From Pseudomonadota bacterium (lineage in GTDB: Bacteria; Pseudomonadota; Gammaproteobacteria; Burkholderiales; Rhodocyclaceae): a DNA stretch of 64,000 bases. The translations under genes and the position numbers were made by a program. The stretch lies in contig JAFEDH010000001.1 of NCBI GenBank assembly GCA_018241695.1, positions 1-64,000 of the forward strand, in the 5' to 3' direction. The notes under the pieces were generated by a model. That model made no database searches, had not been told where the DNA came from, and saw nothing but the letters and a program-made list of their open reading frames with translations. Every line of letters begins with the position of its first letter. Positions within the stretch are counted from its first letter, which is position 1. Of this stretch, positions 10,159 through 21,384 are shown piece by piece.

Positions 10159-10953
10159 TCAGATCAGCAGGGAGGGTAAGGGGGCGATGATACGGCCCCC
10201 CTGGGGCAGGTTCCAGCGGATGTCGTAGTCCACGCCGACAAAATACAGGCCATCGGGCATGAAGGTCGGCGGCGCCAGGGTGCGATTCCGTGCAGCCAGC
10301 AGCGTGGGAAACCATGTCGCGGTTTCCTTGCCATACCCCACCCAGAGCAGTGCCCCAACCATATTGCGCACCATGTGGTGGAGAAAGCCGGTGGCCTGGA
10401 ACTCGAACACCAGATACTCGTCACGACGCGACACATCGGCTTTCAACAGCGTCTTGACCGGGCTCCGGGCCTGACATTCCGATGCGCGAAAGGTACTGAA
10501 ATCATGCTCTCCCAGCAGATGGACGGCAGCAGCAGCCATGGCCTGCGCATCCAGCGGGCGGTGATACCAGCCAACCCGGCCCCGCTGCAGGGCGGGCCGT
10601 ATCGGATGGTTGTACAGAATGTAGCGATAACTGCGGTTCCGGGCACAAAAGCGGGCATGAAAATCCTCCGCCACGGCTCTTGCCCAACGCACGGCGATGG
10701 TGCCGGGCAAGTGGGCATTCACACCCCGCACCCAGGCCTGAAGAGGCCGCAGCGCCAATGTGTCGAAATGAATGATCTGGGCATGGGCATGAACACCGGC
10801 ATCGGTTCTGCCGGCAGCCACGACATGAATGCGCTCTCCTGCGATCGAAGATAGCGCCCGCTCCAGATGATCCTGCAGGGTCTGGCCATGCGGCTGGGAC
10901 TGCCAGCCCTGATAGGTGGAGCCGTCATATTCGATGCAAAGGGCAAACCTCAC
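10159..10953 (-). CDS. truA: tRNA pseudouridine(38-40) synthase
   Basis: TruA isomerises uridines 38-40 in the anticodon arm of many tRNAs. The catalytic Asp lies in AAGRTDAGVHA, and RYILYNHP and HHMVRNMVGALL are typical of the fold. The start is chosen at the GTG at 10953, giving MRFALCIEYDG, which matches the family N-terminus and makes a GTGA overlap with the upstream stop. An ATG five codons further up (10968) would add a MGGGG leader overlapping the upstream gene by 19 bp. The protein is about 264 aa. Confidence 0.93.
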   Translation of the reverse strand: MRFALCIEYDGSTYQGWQSQPHGQTLQDHLERALSSIAGERIHVVAAGRTDAGVHAHAQIIHFDTLALRPLQAWVRGVNAHLPGTIAVRWARAVAEDFHARFCARNRSYRYILYNHPIRPALQRGRVGWYHRPLDAQAMAAAAVHLLGEHDFSTFRASECQARSPVKTLLKADVSRRDEYLVFEFQATGFLHHMVRNMVGALLWVGYGKETATWFPTLLAARNRTLAPPTFMPDGLYFVGVDYDIRWNLPQGGRIIAPLPSLLI

Positions 10954-11555
10954 ACCACCACCCCCCATCCCACTGCGGCAACGATTCCTGTCAGCAGCGC
11001 CACGTCATACCAGGCCATTGGCTGAAAATACAGGACCAGGTTGTCATCGGCCCCATACCCGCCGGTATCGTGAAAAACTTCCTTCCAGTCTGATCGGGCC
11101 GCAGCCACATATTCCAGGGCAAGAAGCATCCGCACCGCCAATCGGCGCCGATCGACACCCGCCATCGTTAACGGTGCCAGCAACAGATACAGTGCGGCGA
11201 CGATCCCCTCATGGGCCAGACGGGAAAGCAGCAAGGCCAGCAGGGCCAGCACCAGCAGCAAGCGCCCGATGTGCTCGGCACCCGCCATCAGCCCTTCCCG
11301 GGTCCAGCCCAGCGCACCCAGCGGGTCCGGCAAGCGCAGGCCCGGGGTCATCCAGAGAAACAGAACCACCATTGATAACAGAAGCCAGCGACAACGCCGC
11401 AGCAGTGCCCTGAGAATTGCCCCGGCACACCATCGCGCCGCCAGCAGCGACACGAGTGTCAGTAACAGCAGTGCTTCCGGATCAAGCCGGGGCAGGGCCA
11501 AAACACCGGCCCCCCAGGCAACGAGAAGAGTGGCGGGATGAAAGGAAATCCGCAG
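10950..11555 (-). CDS. EcfT/CbiQ-like membrane protein
   Basis: This is a hydrophobic protein of about 200 aa between fimV and truA, resembling the transmembrane (T) component of energy-coupling-factor transporters. It has several Leu/Ala/Val-rich helices and an Arg-containing cytoplasmic region (LRALLRRCRW, DRRRLAVRMLLALEY). The start is uncertain. After the fimV stop there is no in-frame ATG, and the best-placed candidate is a CTG at 11555, 7 nt after GGGGGGAG. In-frame ATGs exist only inside fimV. No ATPase or substrate-binding partner is adjacent; a CbiM-like protein lies 20 kb away. The function is inferred from fold resemblance only. Confidence 0.6.
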   Translation of the reverse strand: MRISFHPATLLVAWGAGVLALPRLDPEALLLLTLVSLLAARWCAGAILRALLRRCRWLLLSMVVLFLWMTPGLRLPDPLGALGWTREGLMAGAEHIGRLLLVLALLALLLSRLAHEGIVAALYLLLAPLTMAGVDRRRLAVRMLLALEYVAAARSDWKEVFHDTGGYGADDNLVLYFQPMAWYDVALLTGIVAAVGWGVVV

Positions 11556-11574
11556 GGGGATACTCCCCCCGCGG

Positions 11575-14355
11575 CTATCCACCCAGTTTGGCAAGCCGGT
11601 CGCGGGCCTGGTTCTTCTGATTGCTGCTGCCTTCGTTGATGACTTCCTGCAGCAGATCGCGCGCACCCTCCAGATCACCCATATCTTCGTAGGCCTGGGC
11701 CAGTTCGAGCTTGGTGGCAGCCTCAGAATCATCGGATTCATTTGCCCCATGATCGAGTGAAGGTAACGTATCCGTCACTGCAGCCACGGATTGCGGCAAA
11801 TCGAGATTGATATCAGTCAGGTCCAGGACGGGTGCCTTCTGTGCCGCGTCCGATATCTGGGGGGCATCGCCAAGATCCAGATCGAAGTCAAAATCAAGGC
11901 CTTCTCCTGCAGGCCCGGCGGCAGGTGGAGCCGGAACCTCAGGAGCACTCTGCTCCAGCGCAGGCAGTTCCATCGCCGGAGCGGGAGCATCACCACCGAT
12001 GTCGAAATCGATGGTATTGCCCTCATCAAGGGAAGGCGCAGCAGTCGCTACGGTTTCCACTGCCGCAGAATCCGCCATTGGCGTGCCGAGATCGAAATCG
12101 AAATCCAGACCACGATCCATCGTCCCGCCGGCGGCCGGTGCAGACTCCGGCTCAGCGGCCGGCGCGGGTGCTACCGGAGCGGAAGCCCCGAGATCCAGAT
12201 CAAAGTCGAGCGGATCATCTTGTGCCGCAGGCGAAACTTGCGCTTCCGGTGGAATCTCTTTTGCAGCTTCCGTCACGGCCGGCGCCGCTTCGGGCTTGAC
12301 CTCTGGAGCATCGAGACCAAGATCGAAATCCAGAGGTTCTGGTGCTTCCGCCGTATCGGCCTCCGGAATCGGTGTTTCTTGCGACACGGCCGGGGCAGCC
12401 GTCGAGGTCGGGGAGGATTCCACAATGGCTGCAGCCGCTGCCGCGGTTACAACAGCGGCAGCTACCGCAGTAGCCTTGCCGTAAAGATGATGCGAAGGAT
12501 CCAGCCCGGTTCCAAGCGCGACTGCCTTTTCCCATTCGGGCCCGACACCACCGGTTTGTGCCTTCAGATCTGCCGCAACCGTGTTGAATTGTGCGGTACT
12601 GCGGCGTGCCGCGTAGATTTCCAGCAGCTTGGAATGCACCTCAAGCCGGGAAGGATCTTTCTTCAATGCGTCGAGCAGAATTTCCTCGGCCTGACTGTCA
12701 CGTCCGTAGGCAAGGTAGGTCTCGGCCTCCTGGAGAGGGTCCACTGCCTCGGCCTCGGCACCCGCAACCGCCTCGCTGAAACCGGATGCCCCGGACTCGT
12801 GAGCACCTGCATCATCCCCAGGCTTGCTCACGGGACTAAAGCTGGAACTGGCGTACAGCACGCTTTCAGTCCCGTAAGGAGCCTGTTTGCGCTTGCTCCG
12901 CCAGGCGCGGAACCCCAGGTACCCGGCGAGCAGAGCCAGCAGCCCGCCTCCACCATAAACCAGAGGCTTGTTCTCTTCGATGAATCCAGGCTCGGAGATG
13001 GGCGGCGGCGATACGGGCTTCCTGGGCTTGGGTGCCTCGACAGGTTTGGCCGGTTCCGCCGGTTTTGCGGCGATCGCGGGGGGGGATACGTGATCTCCTG
13101 CCTTGGCAGGCTCGGCAGGTTTGCCAGCACCATTATTCTGGCTTCCTGCTACTGGCGGTACCTGAGCCTTGGTTGCAGGAGTTGCCTTGGCGGTCTCGGC
13201 CTGTTGCTGGATCTTGGCCCCGGCAGCGCTTTTCAACTCCGCCAGCTTCTTCATGTCGGCCAGACTTTTCTCCAGCTCTGTTATCCGGCTTTGTGCGTCC
13301 TTCAGTGCCTTGTCCTGAACGATCCGGGCTTCCTCGCGGCCTCCCCCGGCAACACCGTTCTTTCCCCCCTGGGTACGCGACACTTCCAGGCGATCCTTGC
13401 CTCCCGGTACTGCCGCCTTGTCTTCCACCTTGGGCGTAATCCTGCCACTGGTGGCTTGTTGGGCAGGAGCCTCCCTGGCTGGAGCGGATCCAGCGGCAGA
13501 GGCAAGTTTCCGGCGGTATGCCTCGAAATCCGCAGACTGCGCCATCACGGTCTTGTGAGCATCATCCGGAGTTACGCTGGTTGCCGTCTGCGCATCGGGC
13601 ACCGAGAGAATCCTGCCCGCCTTGAGGCGGTTCATGTTGCCACCTTCAAACGCGTCGGGATTGCCGCGAAACAGCGCTACCAGCATCTGGTCAAGGCTGA
13701 CACCGTCAGGCCGGGTCGCGGCGGCAATCTTTCCCAGGGTATCCCCCCGATGAACCTCACGGGTCTCCCCGCCAGCCTTGGCGGTGGATTTCCCCGCAGG
13801 GGAAACAGCAGCCACTTTTCCGGCTTCATGCCGGGGAACGGATCGGGATGGCCCGGCATCACCAGCAGGTAATGGGACGGGAGAACGTCTGACATCGGGA
13901 ACATTGACAGCTGGGGCCGGGGAGGTCGCCGCCCCGGACTGAGCCATCTCGGGGGGGTCCAGCAGGAAAGTGTATTCCCGGATGAGACGGCCCGACGACC
14001 AGCTCAGCTCGACCAGAAAGTCGAGGAAAGGATCATTGACCGGCCGGTCGCTGCTGACCTTGAAATAGGGCTGGCCGTTGGCACGCTTGTCCAGCGTGAA
14101 GCGCAGGTTGCCCAGAACCGTGGCGTACTCGATATTGGCCTGCCGGAACATCTCGACGGGCGCCACCCGGGCCGAAAGAGAATTGCTCTCCTCGGCAGCC
14201 GCGCTGATATCAAGCTCGGCCCGTAATGGCTGGCCCAGCGCGGAAAGAACGGTGAGCCGCCCCAACCCGGCAGCGTCCGCCACCAACGGCAGGGCCGCCA
14301 GCGCGGCGGTGATTAAAGAAAGCTTCAGCGTTTTTCGCTTGTCGTTTTTGAGCAC
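11575..14355 (-). CDS. fimV: FimV-family polar hub / pilus assembly protein
   Basis: The product is about 926 aa. It has an N-terminal signal or anchor segment (TLKLSLITAALAALPLVADAAG) followed by the FimV N-terminal domain (GLGRLTVLSALGQPL). A periplasmic LysM domain (EVHRGDTLGKIA to KAGRILSVP) and an Ala/Pro-rich linker precede one transmembrane helix (VYGGGGLLALLAGYLGFRAW). The cytoplasmic part has a TPR region and the conserved C-terminal motif ATKLELAQAYEDMGDLEGARDLL. FimV organises the cell pole and type IV pilus/twitching functions. The start is set at a GTG after a G-rich ribosome-binding site; an ATG 12 codons upstream (14391) lacks one. The cytoplasmic half repeats an acidic DFDxDLG-type motif. 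Confidence 0.9.
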   Translation of the reverse strand: MLKNDKRKTLKLSLITAALAALPLVADAAGLGRLTVLSALGQPLRAELDISAAAEESNSLSARVAPVEMFRQANIEYATVLGNLRFTLDKRANGQPYFKVSSDRPVNDPFLDFLVELSWSSGRLIREYTFLLDPPEMAQSGAATSPAPAVNVPDVRRSPVPLPAGDAGPSRSVPRHEAGKVAAVSPAGKSTAKAGGETREVHRGDTLGKIAAATRPDGVSLDQMLVALFRGNPDAFEGGNMNRLKAGRILSVPDAQTATSVTPDDAHKTVMAQSADFEAYRRKLASAAGSAPAREAPAQQATSGRITPKVEDKAAVPGGKDRLEVSRTQGGKNGVAGGGREEARIVQDKALKDAQSRITELEKSLADMKKLAELKSAAGAKIQQQAETAKATPATKAQVPPVAGSQNNGAGKPAEPAKAGDHVSPPAIAAKPAEPAKPVEAPKPRKPVSPPPISEPGFIEENKPLVYGGGGLLALLAGYLGFRAWRSKRKQAPYGTESVLYASSSFSPVSKPGDDAGAHESGASGFSEAVAGAEAEAVDPLQEAETYLAYGRDSQAEEILLDALKKDPSRLEVHSKLLEIYAARRSTAQFNTVAADLKAQTGGVGPEWEKAVALGTGLDPSHHLYGKATAVAAAVVTAAAAAAIVESSPTSTAAPAVSQETPIPEADTAEAPEPLDFDLGLDAPEVKPEAAPAVTEAAKEIPPEAQVSPAAQDDPLDFDLDLGASAPVAPAPAAEPESAPAAGGTMDRGLDFDFDLGTPMADSAAVETVATAAPSLDEGNTIDFDIGGDAPAPAMELPALEQSAPEVPAPPAAGPAGEGLDFDFDLDLGDAPQISDAAQKAPVLDLTDINLDLPQSVAAVTDTLPSLDHGANESDDSEAATKLELAQAYEDMGDLEGARDLLQEVINEGSSNQKNQARDRLAKLGG
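11800..12345 (-). repeat. Acidic DFDxDLG repeats within fimV
   Basis: Six related acidic motifs occur in the cytoplasmic part of FimV: LDFDLGLDAPE, LDFDLDLGA, LDFDFDLGTP, IDFDIGGDAP, LDFDFDLDLGDAP and TDINLDLP. They are separated by Ala/Pro/Glu-rich linkers. This is a protein-level repeat, visible in DNA as recurring ATCGAAATC/GAGATCGAAATCGAA strings on the plus strand. Confidence 0.7.
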
Positions 14356-14461
14356 GGCGCCCCCCTTGGGGATAATTTCGGCAGCATTCAAAATAACATC
14401 ATGGCCTTAGCGATGCAAGCTAATGCAACGCATCACCTTCCCCCGCCGTTGCCGGGGTGTA

Positions 14462-15568
14462 TCAGTCAAGCAATATCCGCAGCATGCGACGTAATGGCTC
14501 GGCAGCTCCCCAGAGCAACTGATCACCAATCACAAAGGCCGAGATGTATTCCGGTCCCATGTTCAGTTTGCGCACTCTTCCCACGCCCACTTGCAAGCCC
14601 CCGGTAATAGCGGCCGGCGTCAGTTCCTGTTCGGTCACACCACGTTCGTTGGGCACCCACTTCACCCAGGCATTGCCCGATTTGATGACCGACTCGATTT
14701 CAGCGAGAGGCAGATCCTTGTTGAGTTTCAGCGTCAGGGCCAGACTGTGGCAACGCATGGCGCCAACACGCACGCACAGGCCATCGACGGGGATGGCGCT
14801 CGTGTTGCCAAGGATCTTGTTCACCTCGGCCTGACCCTTCCATTCCTCCTTGGACTGGCCGTTTTCCATCTGCTTGTCGATCCAGGGGATCAGCCCGCCG
14901 GCAAGCGGCGCGGGAAAGTAATCACGTGGTACATCATCGCGGATGGTACTGGCCACCTTGCGATCAATTTCGAGAATGGCGGAAGCCGGCGTGGCGAGTT
15001 CATCCGCAACGGCGGCATGGATCGTTCCCATACCTCTGAGCAATTCGCGCATGTGGTTGGCGCCACCGCCGGATGCGGCCTGATAGGTCATGGAACTGAC
15101 CCATTCCACCAGCCCTTCGTGGAAAAGCCCACCCACACCCATCAGCATGATGGAGTTGGTGCAATTGCCGCCGATGTAGTTCTTCACCTCCCGCTTCAGT
15201 GCGGCACGAATCACATTGTCGTTGACAGGATCGAGGATGATCACCGCATCATCCTCCATGCGCAGCGTGGACGCCGCATCGATCCAGTAACCATTCCAGC
15301 CCGCAGCACGCAGCCTGGGGAAAATCGCGGTGGTGTAATCCCCTCCCTGACAGGAAATAATCACATCCATGGCCTTGAGGGCATCGACGGAGTTTGCATC
15401 CTGCAGGATGCCACCCTCCCTGCCTCCGAATGCGGGAGCCTTTCCGCCAGCAGCGGATGTGGAAAAGTAAACCGGATCAATCAGGTCGAAATCCTTTTCC
15501 TCGACCATACGCTGCATGAGGACCGAGCCCACCATGCCACGCCATCCCACCAAGCCAACCTTTTTCAT
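14462..15568 (-). CDS. asd: Aspartate-semialdehyde dehydrogenase
   Basis: Asd reduces aspartyl phosphate to aspartate semialdehyde, feeding lysine/diaminopimelate, threonine and methionine synthesis. The 368-aa protein has the NADP-binding [10 protein letters not shown] at the N-terminus. The catalytic cysteine is C136 in [12 protein letters not shown], and the substrate-binding region includes [14 protein letters not shown]. Length and motifs match the Gram-negative asd1 type. It lies between leuB (26 bp) and fimV (106 bp), a standard betaproteobacterial order. Confidence 0.97.
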   Translation of the reverse strand: MKKVGLVGWRGMVGSVLMQRMVEEKDFDLIDPVYFSTSAAGGKAPAFGGREGGILQDANSVDALKAMDVIISCQGGDYTTAIFPRLRAAGWNGYWIDAASTLRMEDDAVIILDPVNDNVIRAALKREVKNYIGGNCTNSIMLMGVGGLFHEGLVEWVSSMTYQAASGGGANHMRELLRGMGTIHAAVADELATPASAILEIDRKVASTIRDDVPRDYFPAPLAGGLIPWIDKQMENGQSKEEWKGQAEVNKILGNTSAIPVDGLCVRVGAMRCHSLALTLKLNKDLPLAEIESVIKSGNAWVKWVPNERGVTEQELTPAAITGGLQVGVGRVRKLNMGPEYISAFVIGDQLLWGAAEPLRRMLRILLD

Positions 15569-15594
15569 GATTCCACCTGCTTGTTCATTTCAGA

Positions 15595-16656
<1,062 letters not shown>

Positions 16657-16671
16657 TCTTTCTCGAATCTC

Positions 16672-17310
16672 TCAAGCAAAAAGCCAGGGTTGTCCGGCAC
16701 GACGATTCGCCTCGTATTCGCGGATCTTGTCTGCATGGCGCAACGTCAGGCCAATATCATCCCATCCATTGACCAGGCATTCCTTGCGGAACGCGTCCAC
16801 CTCGAAGGGAATGGCGTGGCCGTCGGGACGCATCACCAGCTGGGCTGGCAGATCCACCTTGAGACGGAACCCCGGAGAATGCTCGGTGAGGCCGAACAGC
16901 GCATCCATCTCGGCCTTGGGCAGCACGATGGGCAGCAGGCCATTCTTGAAACAGTTATTGAAAAAAATATCGGCAAAGGATTCTCCGATAATCGTGCGAA
17001 AACCAAAGTCCTCCAGCGCCCACGGCGCATGCTCGCGCGATGAGCCGCAGCCGAAGTTCTGCCGGACAAGCAGGATCGAAGCACCCTGATAGCGATCCTG
17101 GTTGAGAACAAAATTGGGGTTCTTCGGGCGCAGGGAGTTATCCATCCCCGGCTCGCCCTGATCCATGTAACGCCACTCGTCAAAGGCGTTGGGGCCAAAG
17201 CCGGAGCGCTTGATGGATTTGAGGAATTGTTTGGGGATGATGGCATCCGTATCGACGTTGGAGCGATCAAGCGGCGCCACGAGCCCATCGTGAAGCGTAA
17301 AGGGTTTCAT
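16672..17310 (-). CDS. leuD: 3-isopropylmalate dehydratase small subunit
   Basis: LeuD is the swivelling-domain subunit that pairs with LeuC to isomerise 2- to 3-isopropylmalate. The start [22 protein letters not shown] gives 212 aa, the family length. [17 protein letters not shown] is the conserved substrate-binding loop. The ATG overlaps the stop of the entericidin-like gene by one base (TGATG), so the two should be translationally coupled. Confidence 0.96.
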   Translation of the reverse strand: MKPFTLHDGLVAPLDRSNVDTDAIIPKQFLKSIKRSGFGPNAFDEWRYMDQGEPGMDNSLRPKNPNFVLNQDRYQGASILLVRQNFGCGSSREHAPWALEDFGFRTIIGESFADIFFNNCFKNGLLPIVLPKAEMDALFGLTEHSPGFRLKVDLPAQLVMRPDGHAIPFEVDAFRKECLVNGWDDIGLTLRHADKIREYEANRRAGQPWLFA

Positions 17311-17429
17311 CACTTCACAGCCTTCTGAATGGCCTCGCCACCCCGCTCGATGTCCTTGCCGATTCCGTGCACCGTGTTGCATGCCGTGAGGACACACAGA
17401 CCGGCGATCAAAAAGAAAACTTTTTTCAT
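17310..17429 (-). CDS. Entericidin A/B family lipoprotein
   Basis: This 39-aa protein has a lipoprotein signal peptide ending in the lipobox LTAC ([17 protein letters not shown]) and a short charged, amphipathic mature part ([20 protein letters not shown]). That is the entericidin pattern; family members are small membrane lipoproteins linked to envelope stress or bacteriolysis, and to a toxin/antidote pair in E. coli. It sits between leuC (13-bp gap) and leuD (1-bp overlap), as in many betaproteobacteria, so it should be expressed with leucine synthesis. No second entericidin is next to it. Confidence 0.88.
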   Translation of the reverse strand: MKKVFFLIAGLCVLTACNTVHGIGKDIERGGEAIQKAVK

Positions 17430-17442
17430 GGCTTCGCGATCC

Positions 17443-18849
17443 TCAGGCAAGTTGGCGAACGTCGACAAAATGTCCGGCGATCGCGGCGGCGGCAGCCATT
17501 GCCGGGCTGACCAGATGGGTACGCCCGCCCGCGCCCTGCCGTCCCTCGAAATTACGGTTGGAGGTGGAAGCACAACGCTCACCGGGATTGAGCCGGTCGT
17601 CATTCATGGCCAGACACATCGAGCAACCGGGCTGTCGCCATTCGAAGCCGGCGGCGGTAAAAATCCTGTCCAGACCTTCAGCCTCGGCCTGAGACTTGAC
17701 CAGGCCGGAACCCGGCACCACCAGGGCCAGTTTGACATTGGCGGCAATATGGCGGCCGCGCACCACCGTGGCGGCATCGCGCAGATCCTCGATGCGGGAG
17801 TTGGTGCATGAGCCGATGAAAACCTTGTCGATCCTGATCTGGCCGATAGGTGTTCGTGGCGTCAGCCCCATGTACTGCAAGGCACGCTCGACCCCCTCGC
17901 GCTTGACCGGATCCTGGAAGTCCTCGGGGGCGGGTACGGCGCCATCAATGCCGGCCACCATTTCGGGAGAGGTTCCCCAGGTCACCTGGGGAACGATACC
18001 GCTTGCATCCAGATCGACCACCGCATCAAATCGGGCGTCAGAATCCGACACCAGGGTGCGCCAGCAGGCGATCGCCCGCTCCCAATCCTCACCCCGCGGC
18101 GCAAAGTCACGTCCCTTGAGGTAGGCGATGGTCGTGTCGTCCACCGCGACAAAGCCCACACGGGCGCCCGCCTCGATCGCCATGTTGCAGATCGTCATGC
18201 GGCCTTCCATCGACAGGGCGCGGATCGCCGAGCCGGCAAACTCGATGGCGTAACCGGTGCCACCGGCGGTACCAATCCTACCGATCAGGGCCAGCACGAT
18301 ATCCTTGGCCGTCACGCCGCGCCCAAGCGGGCCTTCCACACGCACCAGCATGGATCTGGATTTTTTCTGCAGCAGGCACTGGGTAGCCAGCACATGCTCG
18401 ACTTCGGAGGTGCCGATACCGTGCGCCAGACAGGCGAAAGCGCCGTGCGTGGACGTGTGCGAGTCGCCACACACCACAGTCATCCCCGGCAAGGTCGCAC
18501 CATTCTCGGGGCCAACGACATGCACGATGCCCTGACGTTTATCCTTGAAGGGGAAATACGCCAGCGCTCCCACTTCGCGGATATTGGCGTCGAGCGTTTC
18601 TACCTGCTGACGCGAAACAGGATCCTCAATGCCCCGCTCCCAATGCGTGGTGGGGGTATTGTGATCGGCCGTGGCAACGATGGAGGAAGTGCGCCAGGGT
18701 TTGCGGCCGGCGAGTTTCAGTCCTTCAAAGGCCTGCGGACTGGTCACCTCGTGGATCAGATGGCGGTCAATGTAGAGGAGGGCCGTTCCGTCGGCTTCGG
18801 TGTGGACGACATGGCTTTCCCAAAGCTTGTCGTAAAGCGTCTTAGGCAT
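17443..18849 (-). CDS. leuC: 3-isopropylmalate dehydratase large subunit
   Basis: The 468-aa aconitase-family protein carries the [4Fe-4S] cluster used to isomerise isopropylmalate. Cluster cysteines are in [13 protein letters not shown] and [13 protein letters not shown], and [14 protein letters not shown] is the usual active-site loop. It begins [15 protein letters not shown]. It is the first gene of the long minus-strand run, with about 90 bp of non-coding sequence before the next gene upstream, so the main promoter probably lies at 18850-18938. Confidence 0.97.
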   Translation of the reverse strand: MPKTLYDKLWESHVVHTEADGTALLYIDRHLIHEVTSPQAFEGLKLAGRKPWRTSSIVATADHNTPTTHWERGIEDPVSRQQVETLDANIREVGALAYFPFKDKRQGIVHVVGPENGATLPGMTVVCGDSHTSTHGAFACLAHGIGTSEVEHVLATQCLLQKKSRSMLVRVEGPLGRGVTAKDIVLALIGRIGTAGGTGYAIEFAGSAIRALSMEGRMTICNMAIEAGARVGFVAVDDTTIAYLKGRDFAPRGEDWERAIACWRTLVSDSDARFDAVVDLDASGIVPQVTWGTSPEMVAGIDGAVPAPEDFQDPVKREGVERALQYMGLTPRTPIGQIRIDKVFIGSCTNSRIEDLRDAATVVRGRHIAANVKLALVVPGSGLVKSQAEAEGLDRIFTAAGFEWRQPGCSMCLAMNDDRLNPGERCASTSNRNFEGRQGAGGRTHLVSPAMAAAAAIAGHFVDVRQLA

Positions 18850-18938
18850 GGCAATGCACTCAATCGGGGAGAACGCCGATTATCGCACAGCGCCCGCTGC
18901 AGCGCACCAATACGCCCGTGACGCGCAAGGCTGAAAAG

Positions 18939-20069
18939 CTAGTCCCGTCCGAATCCCCGCCGGATTATCGACAACCCCAGCAAAGCCGCCAGGGCCGCAA
19001 AGCTGTAGGTCCAACCGGCGCCCCATCGGTCCCACATAAAGCCTGCGACCAGGCCTCCCAGCACACCACCGCCACCGAATGAAATGCCACTGTAGAGTGC
19101 CTGGGCACGTCCCTGGTGATGCGCATCGAACCAGCGATTCAGCGCAGCCATGACGGCACCGTGGCAGGCACCGAAGGTGGCGCCGTGCAGCATCTGAGCC
19201 AGGATCATCGCCATCACTTCATCCGCCATCCAGCCGATGATCAGAAAACGCAAAACGGCCAGAACGAAGGTCGTCTGGAGAATGCCCGTCAGGGACCAGG
19301 CCTGCATGCATCGGGGCATCGCGATGAAAACCAGGATTTCCGCCATCACTCCCAGCGCCCAGAGTGCACCCACCGCGGAGGTACTGTAGCCATGATCCAC
19401 CAGATGAATGGAGTAGAAAACATAGAGTGGTGCATGGGCTGCCGACATCATGAAGCAGGCACCCAGCAATGCCCGCATGCGCGGCTGCCCCCATGGAGAC
19501 TCCGCCACCACCACGGATGCACGGCTCTCGATTGAGGGGGCATCCTGCAAGGACAGGGCGCTGACCGCCGTCACGCATAACAGTGCCAGATATATCCCCA
19601 CCAGCCAGGTGGTGGGCATGAAGTCGAGCAGAATGCCCAGTCCCTGGACGGCGACGATGAAGCCTATCGACCCCCAGAGCCGGACATGGCCGTAACGATC
19701 CGTACGGTGGCGCAGATGGGCCAGAGTGAGTGATTCGACCAGGGGCAGCGCCGCACTCCAGAAAAACGCCACCACCAGCGTGACCAGCAGCAGCCCCGGA
19801 AAATCGTCGACGACCAGAAAGGCGGCAAATGCGATGGAGCATCCCAGCGCGGACATCCTGACCACGCCAGTCTGTGTGGATCTCCGGTCCGCCAGCCACC
19901 CCCAGAAATAGGGAGCAACCGTGCGCATGACCGGCAACAGCGAGAGCAGGATGCTGATATCCCAGGCGGAAATCCCCTGCCCCTTCAGATAAAGACCGAA
20001 GTAGGTGTTGAAAGCACCCAGGAATGCGAAGTAGCAAAAATACCAGGCTGCCAGCCGCCTCAGGGGCAT
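18939..20069 (-). CDS. MFS transporter, phenylpropionate-permease (HcaT)-like
   Basis: The 376-aa protein has about eleven to twelve hydrophobic segments across its length. Its N-terminus (YFCYFAFLGAFNTYFGLYLK) and the loop FWGWLADRRS resemble the MFS_1-like/HcaT group. It lies next to aroC, which it often accompanies in betaproteobacteria. The substrate cannot be read from the sequence. Confidence 0.82.
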   Translation of the reverse strand: MPLRRLAAWYFCYFAFLGAFNTYFGLYLKGQGISAWDISILLSLLPVMRTVAPYFWGWLADRRSTQTGVVRMSALGCSIAFAAFLVVDDFPGLLLVTLVVAFFWSAALPLVESLTLAHLRHRTDRYGHVRLWGSIGFIVAVQGLGILLDFMPTTWLVGIYLALLCVTAVSALSLQDAPSIESRASVVVAESPWGQPRMRALLGACFMMSAAHAPLYVFYSIHLVDHGYSTSAVGALWALGVMAEILVFIAMPRCMQAWSLTGILQTTFVLAVLRFLIIGWMADEVMAMILAQMLHGATFGACHGAVMAALNRWFDAHHQGRAQALYSGISFGGGGVLGGLVAGFMWDRWGAGWTYSFAALAALLGLSIIRRGFGRD

Positions 20070-20192
20070 TGCAGTTCCCCGAGAAGAGGTTGCTGTGCCG
20101 GATAAATCAGACGAACATCCCGACGAACCCGCTCATAAGCAGCACCGGGACGGAATTACCGAAACGGACACGGTGCTTCTGGTCATCCGGAC

Positions 20193-21299
20193 CTACCGGC
20201 CAGAGACGGTACCGGGTACTTTGGGAGTCGGACACAGCACATCCGCGCACTGGGCACGGTGATGGAGCGCGGCATCAATCAGCACCAGGGCCAGCATAGC
20301 CTCGGCGATGGGTGTGGCGCGGATCCCCACACAGGGATCATGACGGCCGTGAGTTTCGACGACTACGGGCTGCCCCTGGATATCGATGGAACGACGTGGC
20401 AGGCGGATACTGGAAGTCGGTTTGATGGCAAGACCGACACGGATCGTCTGGCCGGTGGAAATTCCGCCAAGGATGCCGCCCGCGTTATTCCCGAGAAATC
20501 CCCCGGGCGTCATCTCGTCCCCATGCTCGGTACCCTTCTGGGACACCGAGGCAAAACCCGCGCCAATCTCGACGCCCTTGACTGCATTGATGCCCATCAT
20601 GGCGTAGGCGATGCGGGCATCGAGCCGGTCGAACACCGGATCGCCCCATCCCACGGGGACGGACTCGGCCTCTACCTGGATGCGTGCACCGACCGAATCG
20701 CCGGATTTGCGCAGGGCATCCATGTAAGCCTCCAGTTCGGGCACAAGGCCGGCATTAGGGGCAAAAAAGGGATTCTCACCCACGGCACCCCAATCCTCGA
20801 AGGGGATTGCCATCGTGCCAAGCTGACTCATGTAGCCTCGCACGACAATGCCATGATGCTCTTTCAGCCACTTTTTGGCGATGGCCCCCGCCGCCACCCG
20901 TACTGCGGTTTCCCGGGCGCTGGAACGGCCGCCACCGCGGTAATCGCGGATGCCATACTTCTGCCAGTACGCATAGTCGGCATGGCCCGGCCGGAAACTG
21001 CTGGCGATATTGCCGTAATCCTTGCTGCGCTGATCCTCGTTGCGGATCAGCAGCGCAATGGGGGTTCCCGTGGTGCGGCCCTCAAAAATACCGGAGAGGA
21101 TTTCCACACGATCGGGTTCCCGTCGCTGGGTCACATGGCGCGAAGTGCCGGGCTTGCGTCGATCCAGGTCCCGCTGGATATCCGTTTCGGACAGTTCCAG
21201 CCCGGGTGGGCAGCCATCAACGACACAGCCGATGGCCGGGCCGTGAGACTCGCCGAAAGAGGTGATGCTGAAGAGGGAACCGAAACTGTTGGCGGGCAT
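20193..21299 (-). CDS. aroC: Chorismate synthase
   Basis: AroC makes chorismate from EPSP using reduced FMN, the branch point to tryptophan, tyrosine, phenylalanine and folate. The 368-aa protein begins with the signature [20 protein letters not shown]. It contains [33 protein letters not shown] active-site sequence (given in part), the basic/Arg-rich cofactor loop, and the C-terminal [16 protein letters not shown]. Length and motifs are standard for the monofunctional enzyme. Confidence 0.97.
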   Translation of the reverse strand: MPANSFGSLFSITSFGESHGPAIGCVVDGCPPGLELSETDIQRDLDRRKPGTSRHVTQRREPDRVEILSGIFEGRTTGTPIALLIRNEDQRSKDYGNIASSFRPGHADYAYWQKYGIRDYRGGGRSSARETAVRVAAGAIAKKWLKEHHGIVVRGYMSQLGTMAIPFEDWGAVGENPFFAPNAGLVPELEAYMDALRKSGDSVGARIQVEAESVPVGWGDPVFDRLDARIAYAMMGINAVKGVEIGAGFASVSQKGTEHGDEMTPGGFLGNNAGGILGGISTGQTIRVGLAIKPTSSIRLPRRSIDIQGQPVVVETHGRHDPCVGIRATPIAEAMLALVLIDAALHHRAQCADVLCPTPKVPGTVSGR

Positions 21300-21384
21300 G
21301 GATTGCTAAAAGCGCAAAGCGCCGTCAAAACCGTGATTTTACATGACCGAACGAACCCGCCATCCATCCGGCCGGGACGCCAGA

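Noticed and set aside
11791..13872. 693-codon open frame on the plus strand opposite fimV
   Set aside because: It is antisense to a well-supported FimV gene; the translation is Arg/Gly/Ser/Cys-rich with no family resemblance, as expected from a GC-rich third-position shadow.
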